Of a DNA stretch of 64,000 nt, positions 21,337 to 32,032 are shown piece by piece (position 1 is the first letter of the stretch; the number at the start of each line of letters is the position of its first letter). Below the pieces are notes generated by a model. It was not told the DNA's origin, made no database searches, and saw only the letters and a list, made by a program, of their open reading frames with translations. Origin of the DNA: Pyropia yezoensis (Eukaryota > Rhodophyta > Bangiophyceae > Bangiales > Bangiaceae). The position numbers and the translations under genes were made by a program. Location: positions 25,332,020 to 25,396,019 of the forward strand of contig CM020620.1 of assembly GCA_009829735.1 (NCBI GenBank), given 5' to 3'.

Positions 21337-23517
21337 ATGGCTGCACATCCTAGCACGACGGTGCCCAAAGGGGTAGACTCCGCGTCCCTTGACGCATCTC
21401 TGGTCACCGCGGGGGACGGTGTCCAACCCGGCGTTGTCTCTACGGGCGATGCAGACCTGGGCGCGACAACCAGTAGCGAGCTGTAGTCTAAAGGCGGCCA
21501 AGAACCTCCTGCTCCAGTCTCTCAGGCTATCCCTCCTGTGAGAGCCACCCTGGGGGCAACGGCGTTCGAGTCCGCTCGAAGAGGACCACTTCCTCCTGTC
21601 GGTTCTGCTCCTGAACTTCCAGGGATACCCCCTGATGCGTTTACTCTTAGACCTACACATGGCAGCTGGGTGTGTACGCCTCTTCCTGTGGGCGCTAGCA
21701 GTGCCAGAGGCTCCTCTGTGACTGGTTCTACAGGTCCATATGAGACCTCGACTCCTGGGACCGGTCAAGCGTTTCCTCCGCTGGCGTCCTATGGGGCGGG
21801 AAGCTTCAAGACCCATAACCGGAGCAGCCGGAGGCGGCGGCGTCGTCGTCGTCACTCGAGCACCAGCGAGACCAGTTCTTCTAGTTCTAAGGAGAGATAC
21901 GACTGGGACGCGACCCCTGGTCCCACCCGGCGCAGGCTGGTTGAGTTCGACTGTCCTCCCTATCAAGTGGGGGACGCCTCCCTGAACAAGCTCACGTATT
22001 GGGGCAACTACCTGCTGGAGAACCAAGACAAGGTTTGCACACGGAAGATAGCGAAGAAGATGGCATCCCTGAACCGGCGCCTGCAGCTGAGCTTCGGAGG
22101 ACATCCTAAGATTTCTGGGAAGAAGCCGGCACTTACCTTTGCCTTCCTGCGCCGGTTCGTCAAGGCCTGTAACGACAACGATGTGTCGGAGGGCAAGACA
22201 CTCTACCTTCGAGTCAACTTCATGACCGGGGAAGCGGAACAGCGGTTCGCACAAGTTCTTCCAGACTCAGCCGGACACATCGTGGGGCGTACCGTTGGTA
22301 GCTATCCGGAAGCGGTCAACTGGCTCCTGTCCAGCTACGCGGACAGGGAATCCCTGTGCAAGGCGGTAGGAAAGTCGAATCGGGCCACCATGGACCGACA
22401 AGAAACTCCAGAGGCCTTCGCCCGCCGCTTCCGGGAGATGAGCGAGGCTTGTGGCAACGTTTACCCAGACGATAGGCTCAAAATGATCTTTTCGGAAGGG
22501 CTTCCCGAATATCTTCAAGTTGATGCTGAGAACTATGCTTTGTTATTGCTTGCCTTTCTCCATTGTAACTTACCGAGCGATCGACTAGGTCGAGTGCGGC
22601 GGTGGGGGAGGTACAATCGTATCTCCAGTGGGGAGTTCGACTGACGAGGGACGGTCGACCTGGCGCGAGAACGGGCGAGGCAGGCGGCCGTGGCCACGGC
22701 GCAGCGCCGTACTTCACGATCACCGCCTGCCTCCACCCTTGCCTCCCGCCGGGTCGGCACGTCCGTCGTCTTTCGCGCTCCCACCTGCCTCCCTGCCCAA
22801 GACCCTTGGGCACAACCTGTCGTCTTTCTTGGGTGGGACACACGTGTTGTGCCACGTGGTGAGCTTGCATTATTTTCGTGATTCGTTTAGGCCGCAACCC
22901 AAATCAAATAAAATACTGTCAATGGCTATCCGCGGGCTTGTGAGCGCGTTGTTACAACCAGGAACACCACAAGCATTCCTTCCAGCAGCTGATGGCCTAC
23001 ACCCAGGGCAGGTACCGGCAAGCCAAGGCCCTCCAGGCTCTCATGGTGTCGACTCCCAAGCCGTTGTCGCGAGTTCATCCCGGACACGACAAGTATAAGG
23101 GAGGTGATAACCCAGTACCGGTACTCGCTGTTGGCGAGACCTCTCCCGTGGCATCAGGTGACAAGGAGAGGTGGCTTCGTCTCTAAGGAGCAGCCTTCCT
23201 TGGTAGCCCGTGAGCAAGTCAGAAGCCAGCGTTTCTGGTCTTGTTGGCTGTTCCAGAAGGAGGACCAATTGTCTTACCAGTGCCTGACCATCCCCAAGAA
23301 TCTTCAGGAGAAGCTCAAGCGTCAAAGGCAAGTGTTCGCTAACGCGGTCAATTTGGCTGATCGGCGAGCGCCTACCAAGAGGGAAAAGGCACAGGTACAC
23401 GCGGTCCGGGTGGCAACCTTGCAGAGAATCACAGAGGCTCTGACCAAGGAAGCTACTACGGACTTTTACCTGGAGACCGAGACCTCCAAGGAATCCTCGG
23501 ACTCGGGAAACGAGTAG
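21337..23517 (+). pseudogene. gag: gag of C-I, broken and interrupted
   Basis: The start ATG (MAAHPSTTVPKG) follows CCAAC, as in family A. An in-frame TAG lies at 21484-21486 and the frame continues to about 22540. A Ser/Arg-rich stretch precedes the capsid-like core (LTFAFLRRFVKACNDND, EAVNWLLSSYADRESL, EAFARRFREMSEACG), which clearly aligns with family A Gag. About 400 bp of foreign DNA follows, then Gag resumes with FQQLMAYTQGRYRQAKAL. The knuckle is degenerate (FWSC...QLSYQC, first Cys and His lost). The tail ends SSDSGNE plus stop, like GNE-stop in families A and B. Confidence 0.8.
22546..22948. mobile_element. Unidentified ~400-bp insertion in C-I gag
   Basis: Gag homology stops near 22540 and resumes near 22958. 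The insert is flanked by the direct repeat TTGTTA (22540-22545 and 22949-22954), a possible 6-bp target duplication. It has no obvious terminal inverted repeats and no ORF I believe. It could be a solo LTR or a non-autonomous element; an alternative boundary would give TG...CA ends but no duplication. Confidence 0.45.
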
Positions 23518-23540
23518 GACTGGCGCTCCCCTCAAGTGTC

Positions 23541-26500
23541 TTCCCGAATATCCGACAACAGGGTACTTTTACCTGTTCTCCCGTTGCGTGCCGGGAGAAA
23601 GGACGGAAGTTACCTGCTCAACCGCTAGCCGCCTGGACACCCTGTTTGTTCAAGGGGACCTTGCTCGTCTTGCGTGTGGACAACCTCAACATTAGTGCTC
23701 TTATGCGTGTGGGGGATAGCCTCCCATAAGCTGTGACTCCGGTGGTTGACACGGGAGCCGGACCAAACGGCATGACTGAGAACCTGCTACCTCGGGGCTG
23801 GCGTCGACAAACCTGGCGAGCCCCGACCAAGACCCGGATTATAGACGCCTCGGGTCAAACTTTACGACCGCTTGGCGGCTTGCCTGTCACCATCTTTGTC
23901 TACAATGAACCAATGCTGTTTCCATTTCTTGTAGTCAACACCCTCTCAGTCCCCCTCATCCTAGACTGGGACTTCCAGAAGCAGCATGTCAAGAGTATCC
24001 TGGCAGGAGAAGGAAAGGTGTAGCTCAACCATGAGCTTGTGTCGCAGGTGCTGGAGCATCTGGACGCCAAGGTTCATCTAGTCAAGAGCAAGAAGGACCG
24101 TGTCCCGCCCTCTACCTTGACAATCTTCAAAAGAGTGCTCCTTCCTCTGCGTTCGGAGACCAAGGTTCAAGTGACCGCCCGGACCACGCGTCAATGCCTG
24201 ATCTACGGACGCACGGGGCTTCTGGCGAAACACCGGTTGTGCTTAGCCCATGGGCATCATAAAAAAGGAGAAAAGGCGCGCGCCATTCTCGGTGCTAATC
24301 GTCAACGTGAGCCGGAAGCCAATAACTCTCGCCGAAGGTTTTCGAGATGGAACAGCAGAACCTTTCTGAGGCTCTGCCCGTGCCATGAGCAAGGAGGGTC
24401 TTCTGAGCCTGCAACAAGAACTGGAGTCCAACGTAACCGCCCTAGGCGCAGCTCCAGAACAAGCACAGGCTGGCGGCGTCACCCCGAAACACGATTAAGC
24501 ACCACCCATGATGGCGAATGTCAACCACGAAAATGTTCCTCCCGACCTGAAGGAGGCTCTGGAGAAGCTCGTCGAGGAATATCGAAACCTGTGGTCTGGA
24601 GAGCTGGGCAACATGGACGCCACCCTACAACGGATTCAACTTAAGCCGGATGCCAAGGCAGTACACCTGCAACCGTACCGGGCTGGACCACATCGCCGGG
24701 ATAAGATTGAGAAGCAGGTTAGCAAGATGCTCAAGATGGATGCTATCGAGCCCTCCGATGGCGAGTGGGCCTTCCCGGTGGTAGTCGTCCCGAAACCTGG
24801 CGGTCACTTCCGCTTCTGCGTCGACTGCTGTCGCCCGAAAGAGAGGATGGTCAAGGATGTATACCTGACACCCCGGATGGATGATTGCATCGACTACCTC
24901 GATGATGCCACCGTCTTTTCAACGCTGGATAGTAATGCCGGTTACAGGCAGATCCCTTTGGCCGACGAGGACAAGGACAAAGCCACCTTCGCGTGCCATA
25001 AGGGGCTACTCCGGTGCAAGCGTCCTCCTCTTGGCCTCACCAATGCTCCGGCTACCTTCAAGAGAGCTTTTGACGTCATCCTGTCGGGACTAAGATGGAG
25101 GACATGTCTGGTTTACTTACACGACATTATCGTCTTCTCCAAGACCCCGGCGGAACACGTAGAGCACCTCCGAGAGGTTCTGGTTCTCCTGTCCAAGGCT
25201 CGAGTTACCCTGAATGCAGAGAGGTGCCACCTGTTCGAGACGGAAGTGGAGTACCTGGGGCACGTGCTGAGTCCGGAGGAGCTTCAGGTCAACGAGAAGA
25301 ACATCAAGGCCCTTCGGCAAGCCCGGCAACCTAAGACGAAAACAGAACTCAAGAGCTTTCTGGGTATTGCTGTTCTCCCCATTTTGGCCGATCAGGACAA
25401 GAACAACACTGCATGAACAACTGTGTGAGCCAATCGCGTGCTGGCAGGTGAGGGCGAGCCAATCGCGTGCTCTAGGGGCCCCTATCGCCCAGAGCAGATG
25501 ATTGGCTGCAGCCACAGTGGGCCTCTTTCCAATCGCTGATTGGTCAAAAAACTGTTGTTCTCTCGGCTGAGATCGCCGAAGATCCCCCCCACATCGGCTC
25601 GCTCGTCCCCGAAACAGTTGTCCAGCTTGTCTTGGTGTCTGTTCCACTCAGGATCTCCCCTCCATGTGCTCGGAGTCCTGGGAAAGTCGCAGATCTTACT
25701 GTTTGCACAACAATGGAAGATGATTCGGGGCTCTCAGTGGTCAGAGAGGCATCCTGTGAGGCATGCCATTGGTCAGTGGACTGTTGTTCTTGTTCTTGTC
25801 CGGATCGGCCAAAATTGGGAGACCTGCAATATGTGCGACGTCTACAGCCGATTTGTACGGGACTATGCCCTGATTTCCAGGCCGTTTACCAAGCTCGCCA
25901 GCAAGAAGCACCCTGCACAACTTCCGGTGTTCGACAAGAAGCAGACAGCCTCTTTCGAGGAGCTCAAGAAGCGCCTGACCACGACTCCAGTACTGGCGCT
26001 ACCCAAGCGGGAGGGCCAGTTTGTTCAAGGGACTGACGCCTGTGGCGTCCAGGTGGGGCGCTCTCTACTCCAGCAACAACCTGACGGGCACTTTATCCCT
26101 GTGGAATCCTGCAGTCGCGTCCTGACTCCAGCCGAGAAGAATTATTCCACGACGGAACGCGAGTGCTTGGCGGTCGTCTGGGCTTGTCTCCTGTTACGTT
26201 CCCATCTAGAAGGACAAAAGCTTCTCATCCTGACGGACTACGCCAGCCTAAGGTGGCTGCTATGCATGGACAGCTGTCAAGGAAGAGTCGCCCGGTGGCG
26301 ACTTCGCCTCTCGCAATTAAAGTCAAAGGTGTGCACCAGAGCAGGGAGGGAGCACCACAGCGCCGACACCATGTCCCGGTTGGAGACTCCTGCAGCCGAC
26401 ACGTTCTTGATACGGGTATCACCCTTTGATGGGGCAACTCAGGTCTACGTACCCCAAATTCTACGTGCTGACATCCTCCGCCTGGAACACTTGTCTTCCT

Positions 26501-27859
26501 AGGCCGGACACCCTGGCATCAACCTGATGTATGCCTCGATGCGGCGGCACTACTACTGGGAATCCATTGCAAGTGACGTCCACAAGTATCTTGAGGCTTG
26601 TGTTTCCTGTGCCAGGAACTGGTTGACCCAGAGGAAGACTACTTCTAAGCTACGCCTTTTCCCGGCGGCGGAGCCCTTTGCAAGCTTGAGTATGGACATC
26701 CTGGGGCCCTACCTGAGACATTCAGTGGCAACACGTACCTGCTCATTATCTGTGACCGGCTCTCCAAGTTCACCCGAGCAATCCCGCTAAGGACCATCAC
26801 GGCCCGGCATGCGACGTCAGCCTTCTGCGAGTACTGGATAGCTGCCTATGGCCCTCCAGACATCGTCTCAACCAACAACGGTCCCCAGTTTGCATCCCTG
26901 TTCTTCCAAATAGTCTGTGAACTGATGGGTACCAAAAACTTGTTTTCTACGACGTATCACCCACCAAGGAATGGCCAAGTGGAACGATTGAATCGGACCC
27001 TGGTGGACATGCTTCGGCACTACGTTAAGGAGCGTCAAGAAGACTGGGATGAGCTCCTGGCCGTCCTCATTCTAGCCTACAACTCTCGTGTTCACCGGAC
27101 AACAGGGGTAGCTCCACTAGACTACGTCATCCCAAGGCGGCGGACCAACTTCTCCCTGGAGAGAATACCGGACGGTCTCAGGCCTGCCCTGAAGTCAGGA
27201 CCAAAGACAAAGAACGAGTTCCTGGAGCAACTGAAGCTCCTTCTCCCACGAGTCAAAGAGTCAATCGCGAAGACCAAGGAGCGATAAATGCGGGACTACG
27301 ACAAGGGTGTCCGGGAAAAAAACAAGGAACTGGGTGGTGGCGACTGGGTTTTCGTGGACAATCACAGCAAGACCCGGAAGAAGCTGGACTCCAAGACGGA
27401 TAAGCCCTATGCAGTCCTGAGCACGGACAGCTGGACGGTTCTTCTAGGCGTGGATGGCTCGCCATACCAGGTGAGCAGCGACCACGTCACTCGAGCTCCA
27501 CCGCCAAGCAAGCGGGACCTGACCCGGCGTAAGCGTGCCGCAGTACCCTGGTTTTCTCAACAAGAAGGCCAAGAATACGTCTACGTCCAGTAGACCATGC
27601 TTGGAGGGAGGGCCGCATGTACCTGCGAGTACGCCGGTTCGGTTTCAACCCAGCTGATGACAACTGGGATCCCTCCAGCCGGTTGCTCATTGCTGATGTC
27701 TGCGCCTACACACGGCGGAACGGGATTGAAGGCACTCCAGTGGCCAGAGCTGGTGAGATCCTCGAGTCGGACTCGGAGGATGATGAGAAGGAAGGAGCTG
27801 ATCACAGTTTGCGGGACAAGGCAAGCTCGGCCGCAACGGACGCGGAACAAGAAGATTAA
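23541..27859 (+). pseudogene. pol: pol of C-I, broken
   Basis: The protease begins near 23733 (VVDTGAGPNGMTENLL). RT reads HFRFCVDCCRPKERMVKDVY with the catalytic box YLHD, in which the first catalytic Asp is replaced by His. The RT is split at 25366 by a MITE inside FLGM. RNase H follows (FVQGTDACGVQVGRSLLQ, RECLAVVWACLLLRSHLEG), then the integrase zinc finger (YYWESIASDVHKYLEACVSC) and the DDE core (SMDILGP, STNNGPQF with Asp to Asn, GQVERLNRT). The degenerate chromodomain reads MYLRVRRFGFNPADDNWDPS. Stops and shifts include TAG 26500-26502, a shift near 26710 and a stop near 27590. The end is followed 147 bp later by the convergent minus-strand ORF. Confidence 0.85.
25367..25829. mobile_element. 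MITE-1, Tc1/mariner-like, in C-I RT
   Basis: 463 bp between two TA dinucleotides (25365-25366 and 25830-25831). Removing it and one TA restores the RT reading ...TTT CTG GGT ATG TGC GAC (FLGMCD). The ends are long imperfect inverted repeats: left TTGCTGTTCTCCCCATTTTG..., right (complement) TTGCAGGTCTCCCAATTTTG..., both continuing into GGCCGATC(A/C)GGACAAGAAC. There is no transposase ORF. The interior is rich in CCAAT/ATTGG and shares GATGATTGGCTG with MITE-2 in the opposite orientation. The TA target points to the Tc1/mariner superfamily. Confidence 0.88.
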
Positions 27860-28005
27860 GAAAAGGGAACGGGTGTATCAAGGAAAACAGGCATTGCAAG
27901 CATGGAAATACCTCAGGACAAGCAAGCACCCGCTCGAGCAACCCTTCTCTCCGCCTCTTCCCTTCCCCCTTCTCCATGGACTCTCACCCTCCTTGCCCTC
28001 AAGTG
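27860..28005. other. Gap between convergent pol and antisense ORF of C-I
   Basis: A 146-bp non-coding spacer between the end of pol (plus) and the end of the minus-strand ORF. It corresponds in position to 37138-37248 in A-IV and 52504-52682 in B-II. A pyrimidine-rich stretch (27935-27975) is visible, but no clear hairpin. Confidence 0.5.
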
Positions 28006-29066
28006 TTACTCCCGGCGCGTGCGCTGCGCCGCGGTAGCGTACTCCAGCGTCGCGTTAGCAGCTCGACGGGACCCAGAGGATGACAAGATGACGTAGTGAG
28101 GCGCCCGACACGCCTCGACGTACTCGGCCACCGAAGCAGCACTAGTAGCCACCGGACGCTCCCGCTCCTCCAGGTACACCCGCCGACGCTCCTGGAAGCT
28201 CGTGAAGGTCCTTGATCAACGCTGGGCCAAGCCATGCCGGGTCAAGGTTGCAAGGAGCTCGCCAAGCACCGGACTGTCCGACATCTGGCCGCTGTCCGCG
28301 CAAGCAAACACGTGGTCGACCACGTCGTTCAAGACGGTAGCATACGTGCCTAACACCAAGGGAGACCCGACGCCCTCGACCTGCACCGTAAGTCGGCCAA
28401 GCTGATCCTCAATCAAGCCCACGCCGTACTGGTCGCAGGCCGGCCCACCTTGAGTCAGGTACCTGTCGGGTACCCGAAAGCGGGAAAGGCGCAGAGTCGG
28501 CGCCGAAATTTTGAACCGACCCGAGGATGACACACCCGGACGGCTGGCACCGACGCCGGAAGCAGGAGTACCCACCTCAAGGGTGGGCACCGAGCCGCCA
28601 CCAGCCGTGCAGTCGCCCGAGGAGGAACGACCGGAGTAGTAGGCGACTGGATGATGGTGCCAGGAGCAACGCCAAGAGCCGCAGCAGGAACGCGTGATGT
28701 TGGAGGAGCCTGTAACACCCTTGCAGCCGGGCTCACACGCGCCGGCGACGGCGAAGGCGAAGCAACCGGTGCAACAGGAGCAACCGGAGGAACTTGAGCA
28801 GCTGAAGACGCCCGACCAACCACCGCAGCCCATCCCGACTCTTGTACCGGCGGCCCAGTCGGCAGCAGGTCCAGAGCGGCCGGTCCAGGAGAACCTCTCA
28901 GCTGCGGCCACGCCGGCAGCGGCGTCGCCAGCTGCACCTTGGCTGGAGAAGTCTGGTACACCACGTGCACCCGACCTGAGCCATCCCGACGTGGGCTATT
29001 CTGGTTCGCTGTCAGGTTTAAGAAGGTCCAGTCATGTACGAGGAGGTGGCGCCGGAGGTCGATCAT
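28006..29066 (-). pseudogene. Antisense ORF of C-I, broken
   Basis: A minus-strand reading frame convergent with pol. The distal part (about 28560-28006) looks like real protein: VGLIEDQLGRLTVQVEGVGS, VLNDVVDHVFACADSG, VLGELLATLTRHGLAQR. An in-frame TGA (28216-28218) follows, then FTSFQERRRVYLEERERPVA and YVEACRAPHYVILSSSG up to TAA at 28006-28008. Upstream (29066-28570) the frame changes and encodes Pro/Ala/Val-rich sequence, the same composition as the N-terminal part of the B-family antisense ORF. I recognise no domain. Position, orientation and layout match the antisense ORFs of families A and B, but a gag fragment from an unrelated element cannot be excluded. Confidence 0.5.
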
Positions 29067-29176
29067 CGCCTGGAAGAGCTCTCTGTACTAAGTGGAATAA
29101 CAAAGAAGTAGATATCGAAGAGTCGAAATCGAACCAGGGCCGTGAAGTCGTACGCGGAATCGCCCGCTCAAACCAG

Positions 29177-29190
29177 TAGGGTTAGGGTTA
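29177..29190. repeat. Telomere-like repeat at an element junction
   Basis: TAGGGTTAGGGTTA, just over two units of TTAGGG, lies exactly where sequence attributed to C-I ends and the truncated RT of A-III begins. It could be filler DNA added during break repair, or chance. Confidence 0.5.
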
Positions 29191-30637
29191 GTGCTGACGC
29201 CGATGTGTCACTGAAGGCGAGTAAGTGCCACCTCTTCACTCAGGAGGTGGAGTGCATGGGACATGTTGTCCGTCCGGGGCGCCTCAGTGTCAACAAGAAG
29301 AACTTGAGGGCCATCCGTAAGGCTCAGTACCCCCGGACCCAGACCCAGATGAGGAGCTTCCTCGGGATGTGTAACATGTACCGACGTTCCACCAAGGGCT
29401 TCGCCAAGGTGGCAAAACCGTTGAATGAGCTAGTTAGCTCAACGCTACCGAAGAACCTGCCTCCCCCCAGTCGGGTGGAGCAGGAATCCTTTGAGACTCT
29501 TCGGGACCTTCTGCTGAAGCCCCCCATCTTGGCTATTCCAAGGTTGGGAGGCCACTACATCCTGGATGTGGACGCTAGCTACGACCAACTGGGTTGTGAT
29601 TTGCTTCAGCAGCAGCCGGACAAGGAGTACTTGCAGGTGGGATACTTCAGCAAGGGGCTGAACTCGGCTGAGAACAACTACGGAGTCACTGAGTTGGAAG
29701 GACTCGCAGTGGTGTGGGCGGTTAAGTCACTTCGTCACAACCTAGAGGGTGAGAAGTTCCTCATCCGCTCTGACCACCGCGCGTTGCCGTTCATCGTCAA
29801 GACGGATTGTACGAACACTCGTCTCAACCGGTGGAGGGTGCGACTGGCACCCTTCAACTTTGATATTGAGTACCGACCTAGCAGGCAACATGCCCTTGCC
29901 GACAGCCTTTCTCGGGTACCTTTCGAGCGGCTGGGCCCTAACCCAGTCGATGAAGACATCCCCTTCGTGGGGGTAGTCACGCGCTCGGGTCAGGCGTTGA
30001 ACCCCGAGGCGCCAGGGAACCAGAAGTACTTGCCCCTGTCCCTGGACGAGGTGGTGAAGGCCCAGGCCGAGGACCCCTTCTGCAAGTCGCAGAGGGATAC
30101 GCTGGATACAGTGGCGGAGACGCGGTTCTTTCTCGGAGACGATGGCCTCCTCATGAGGAGGGGGGTATTCCAGGGGACCGAACAACTTGTCGTCGCCGCA
30201 TCTCTCAAGGACAGTATTCTTGAGAGGGAGCATAACGCTCCCACAGGTGGACACCTGGGGTCTAGTAAACTGTACCAGACCCTGAGGAACAGGTACTACT
30301 GGCCGTCCATGGTGGTGGACATCTATAGTTGGGTGGCTGCCTGCACAAGTTGTGCGCAGAACCGTCTGATGGAACGGCGGCCTACTACGGCTATGCTACT
30401 GTTCCCGGCCAAGGAGCCCATTGGCGCGTTGGCAATGGATATCCTTGGGCCACTGCCCGTGACCGAGGAGGGCAACCAGTACCTCCTGGTCATCTGTGAC
30501 CGCTTCATGAAACTTAAGCGAGCGATCCCACTGGCAGAGATCACGGCCATTTCGGTCGTGTCAGCCTTCCTAGATCACTGGGTTGCCGCGTATTGCATCC
30601 CAGACAGTGCATTGTCAGACAATGGACCGCAATTTGC
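29191..30637 (+). pseudogene. pol: pol of A-III, left part (5'-truncated)
   Basis: The frame starts inside RT (SLKASKCHLFTQEVECMGHV). It continues without a stop through RNase H (LDVDASYDQLGCDLLQQ) and the integrase zinc finger, then the first catalytic Asp of integrase (AMDILGPLPVTEEGNQY) and the second (LSDNGPQFA), where A-IV is inserted. The remainder resumes at 40007. The element has lost its 5' LTR, gag, protease and most of RT, but what remains is well preserved and very similar to A-IV. Confidence 0.88.
30633..30637. repeat. Target site duplication of A-IV (left), TTTGC
   Basis: TTTGC precedes the left LTR and is repeated at 40002-40006 after the right LTR. Collapsing the two copies restores the A-III integrase codons for PQFAS. 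Confidence 0.95.
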
Positions 30638-31105
30638 TGTGGCAGTATTGACCCCCAGGTAGGGGGCAACACGTGCCATGCAAGGGGCGGCAGGCCACTA
30701 GCCTGATCCGTTCCTCCCCCTGCATTTGGGTCCATATTCCCTAAGTTCGGGATAGTTAGCTTAGTAGTAAATCCAACTTGGATTTGAGGGTTTTCTGCAT
30801 TTATCGTCTTGAATTTTCGTGTGGCCCGGTGGGCAGGTGCTGGGGTGGGAGATTCTGAGTGGCGAGATTCTGAGTGGACCCTGGGGGGATAAGGGGAGGG
30901 ACAGCGGGGCTTGGCCCTGCGTCCCCGTCCCGACCAAGAAACTGTTGGACCACACACCATCTTCTTGTTTGTCCGTGGGGGGATTGCCCCACAACAGGGA
31001 TAGAGTGTGTGCGACTTGCACTTCTTCCGGTTCCCCCGACACGGGAGGCAGCCCTCGCACACCGCCCCAACTTGGGTACTGTGTGTGCGAGTGGTTTTTG
31101 CCACA
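30638..31105 (+). repeat. 5' LTR of A-IV
   Basis: 468 bp, TGTGGCAGTATTG to TTTTTGCCACA. I read it as identical to 39534-40001. No clear TATA box is visible, unlike the B-family LTRs. Confidence 0.95.
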
Positions 31106-31107
31106 TT

Positions 31108-31125
31108 TGGTGGAGCAGCAGGGGA
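31108..31125 (+). other. Primer binding site of A-IV
   Basis: TGGTGGAGCAGCAGGGGA, two bases after the LTR, complementary to a tRNA ending ...CTGCTCCACCA. This would require a tRNA whose acceptor 5' strand is GGAGCAG. It does not match the initiator-Met primer used by many gypsy elements. Confidence 0.85.
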
Positions 31126-31224
31126 CAGAGGTAAACTTTACCTCCGGGTGCACCCGGGTGTAGGGGGCCCTCTGTCTCAGAGGAACGGTGGACTTGGACC
31201 GTGTCATACGGATCGTTAGCCAAC

Positions 31225-32016
31225 ATGGCTAGCTCGGACCCCCCGTCGTCCGGGGAGTACACGGGTGACGCACGTACTTCAGTGCCTTTGAATACTGGTG
31301 AGACACAGGTGGGTTTACCTGGGGTCGCAGAGGGACTGGAGGTCCCTCAAGCCAGCAGGACTGGAAGTGCGGGCGGGCAACAGGCCACCCCGACTCAGTC
31401 GGGAGTTCACTCGGGTGACACTTCTGACGTGGGTGGGCCGAAGTCTGGCCACCGCGTGGTATACTCAACGGGAACGTCCCAAGGGGTGAGGACTGTCCCC
31501 GCGAGTTCCACTCGGGTTGGAGCCAACTTTGGCATGGAGCCATCGCCAACTAGGCTTTCGGAGGACGGCGGACCTCCGTTGGTCGGCGATGGGCTCGCGC
31601 CCATGCCCCCGGTTGAGACCCCTGAGGAACGTGGTTACCCCTCAGGTGGACTCCCGGAGGCGGACCGAGACTCAACTGGAGTCGTCAATCCACTCCTCGC
31701 GGAAACTGTCCGTCGGGAGGCGACCAATGTGTTGCGGCAGACTTTGCCGGACCTGGTGGTCACGATGACGAATACTATTCTGAATCAGATTGTAGCGAGT
31801 TTGCCAGATGGCCTGAATGTCCAGACCGGATTGGGGCTTTCGAGCCCACAGGCGCAGGGGGAATCCCTCCCCACGCCTATCTCGGGTCGCCCCGAACTGG
31901 GGGCGACACCTGTGACTCCCAACGAGGGAGCCACACCATACGCCCTTCACGGGGGAGTTCCCCTCGGAAACGCCGGCGGCTACACCAAGCTCGCCGTACC
32001 AGACTACAGGCACTGA
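31225..32016 (+). CDS. gag: gag of A-IV, N-terminal frame (263 aa)
   Basis: Begins MASSDPPSSGEYTGDARTSV in a CCAACATGG context shared with families A and C. It is Gly/Ser/Thr/Pro-rich and probably disordered, with a helical stretch LLAETVRREATNVLRQTLPD followed by LNQIVASLPDG. It ends at TGA (32014-32016), shortly after the point where homology with A-II moves to the next frame. Relative to A-II there is a net 14-bp difference between about 31925 and 31975, so the capsid part is now in another frame. The two frames overlap from about 31912 to 32014. Either this copy carries a frameshift mutation, or ribosomal shifting joins the halves. Confidence 0.7.
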   Translation: MASSDPPSSGEYTGDARTSVPLNTGETQVGLPGVAEGLEVPQASRTGSAGGQQATPTQSGVHSGDTSDVGGPKSGHRVVYSTGTSQGVRTVPASSTRVGANFGMEPSPTRLSEDGGPPLVGDGLAPMPPVETPEERGYPSGGLPEADRDSTGVVNPLLAETVRREATNVLRQTLPDLVVTMTNTILNQIVASLPDGLNVQTGLGLSSPQAQGESLPTPISGRPELGATPVTPNEGATPYALHGGVPLGNAGGYTKLAVPDYRH

Positions 32017-32032
32017 GGGTGGACTTACCCCA

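Larger units (their letters stand above)
20565..29176 (+). mobile_element. LTR retrotransposon C-I (Ty3/gypsy, family C), decayed and 3'-truncated
   Basis: A third gypsy family, on the plus strand: LTR-like 5' region, PBS (21132-21149), gag, pol with protease, RT, RNase H, integrase and chromodomain, then a minus-strand ORF. The first bases probably lie at 9842-9849 (TGTAGCAT), separated by B-I. No second copy of its LTR is present, and the right end stops at a junction (29177-29190) with A-III. It has itself been hit by a MITE (25367-25829) and another insert (about 22546-22948). Confidence 0.8.

Noticed and set aside
30819-31163. An open frame of about 115 codons inside the family A LTR, repeated at 39715, 43476 and 3676
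   Set aside because: It lies in a non-coding LTR, its translation differs by frame in diverged copies, and it recurs only because the LTR recurs.
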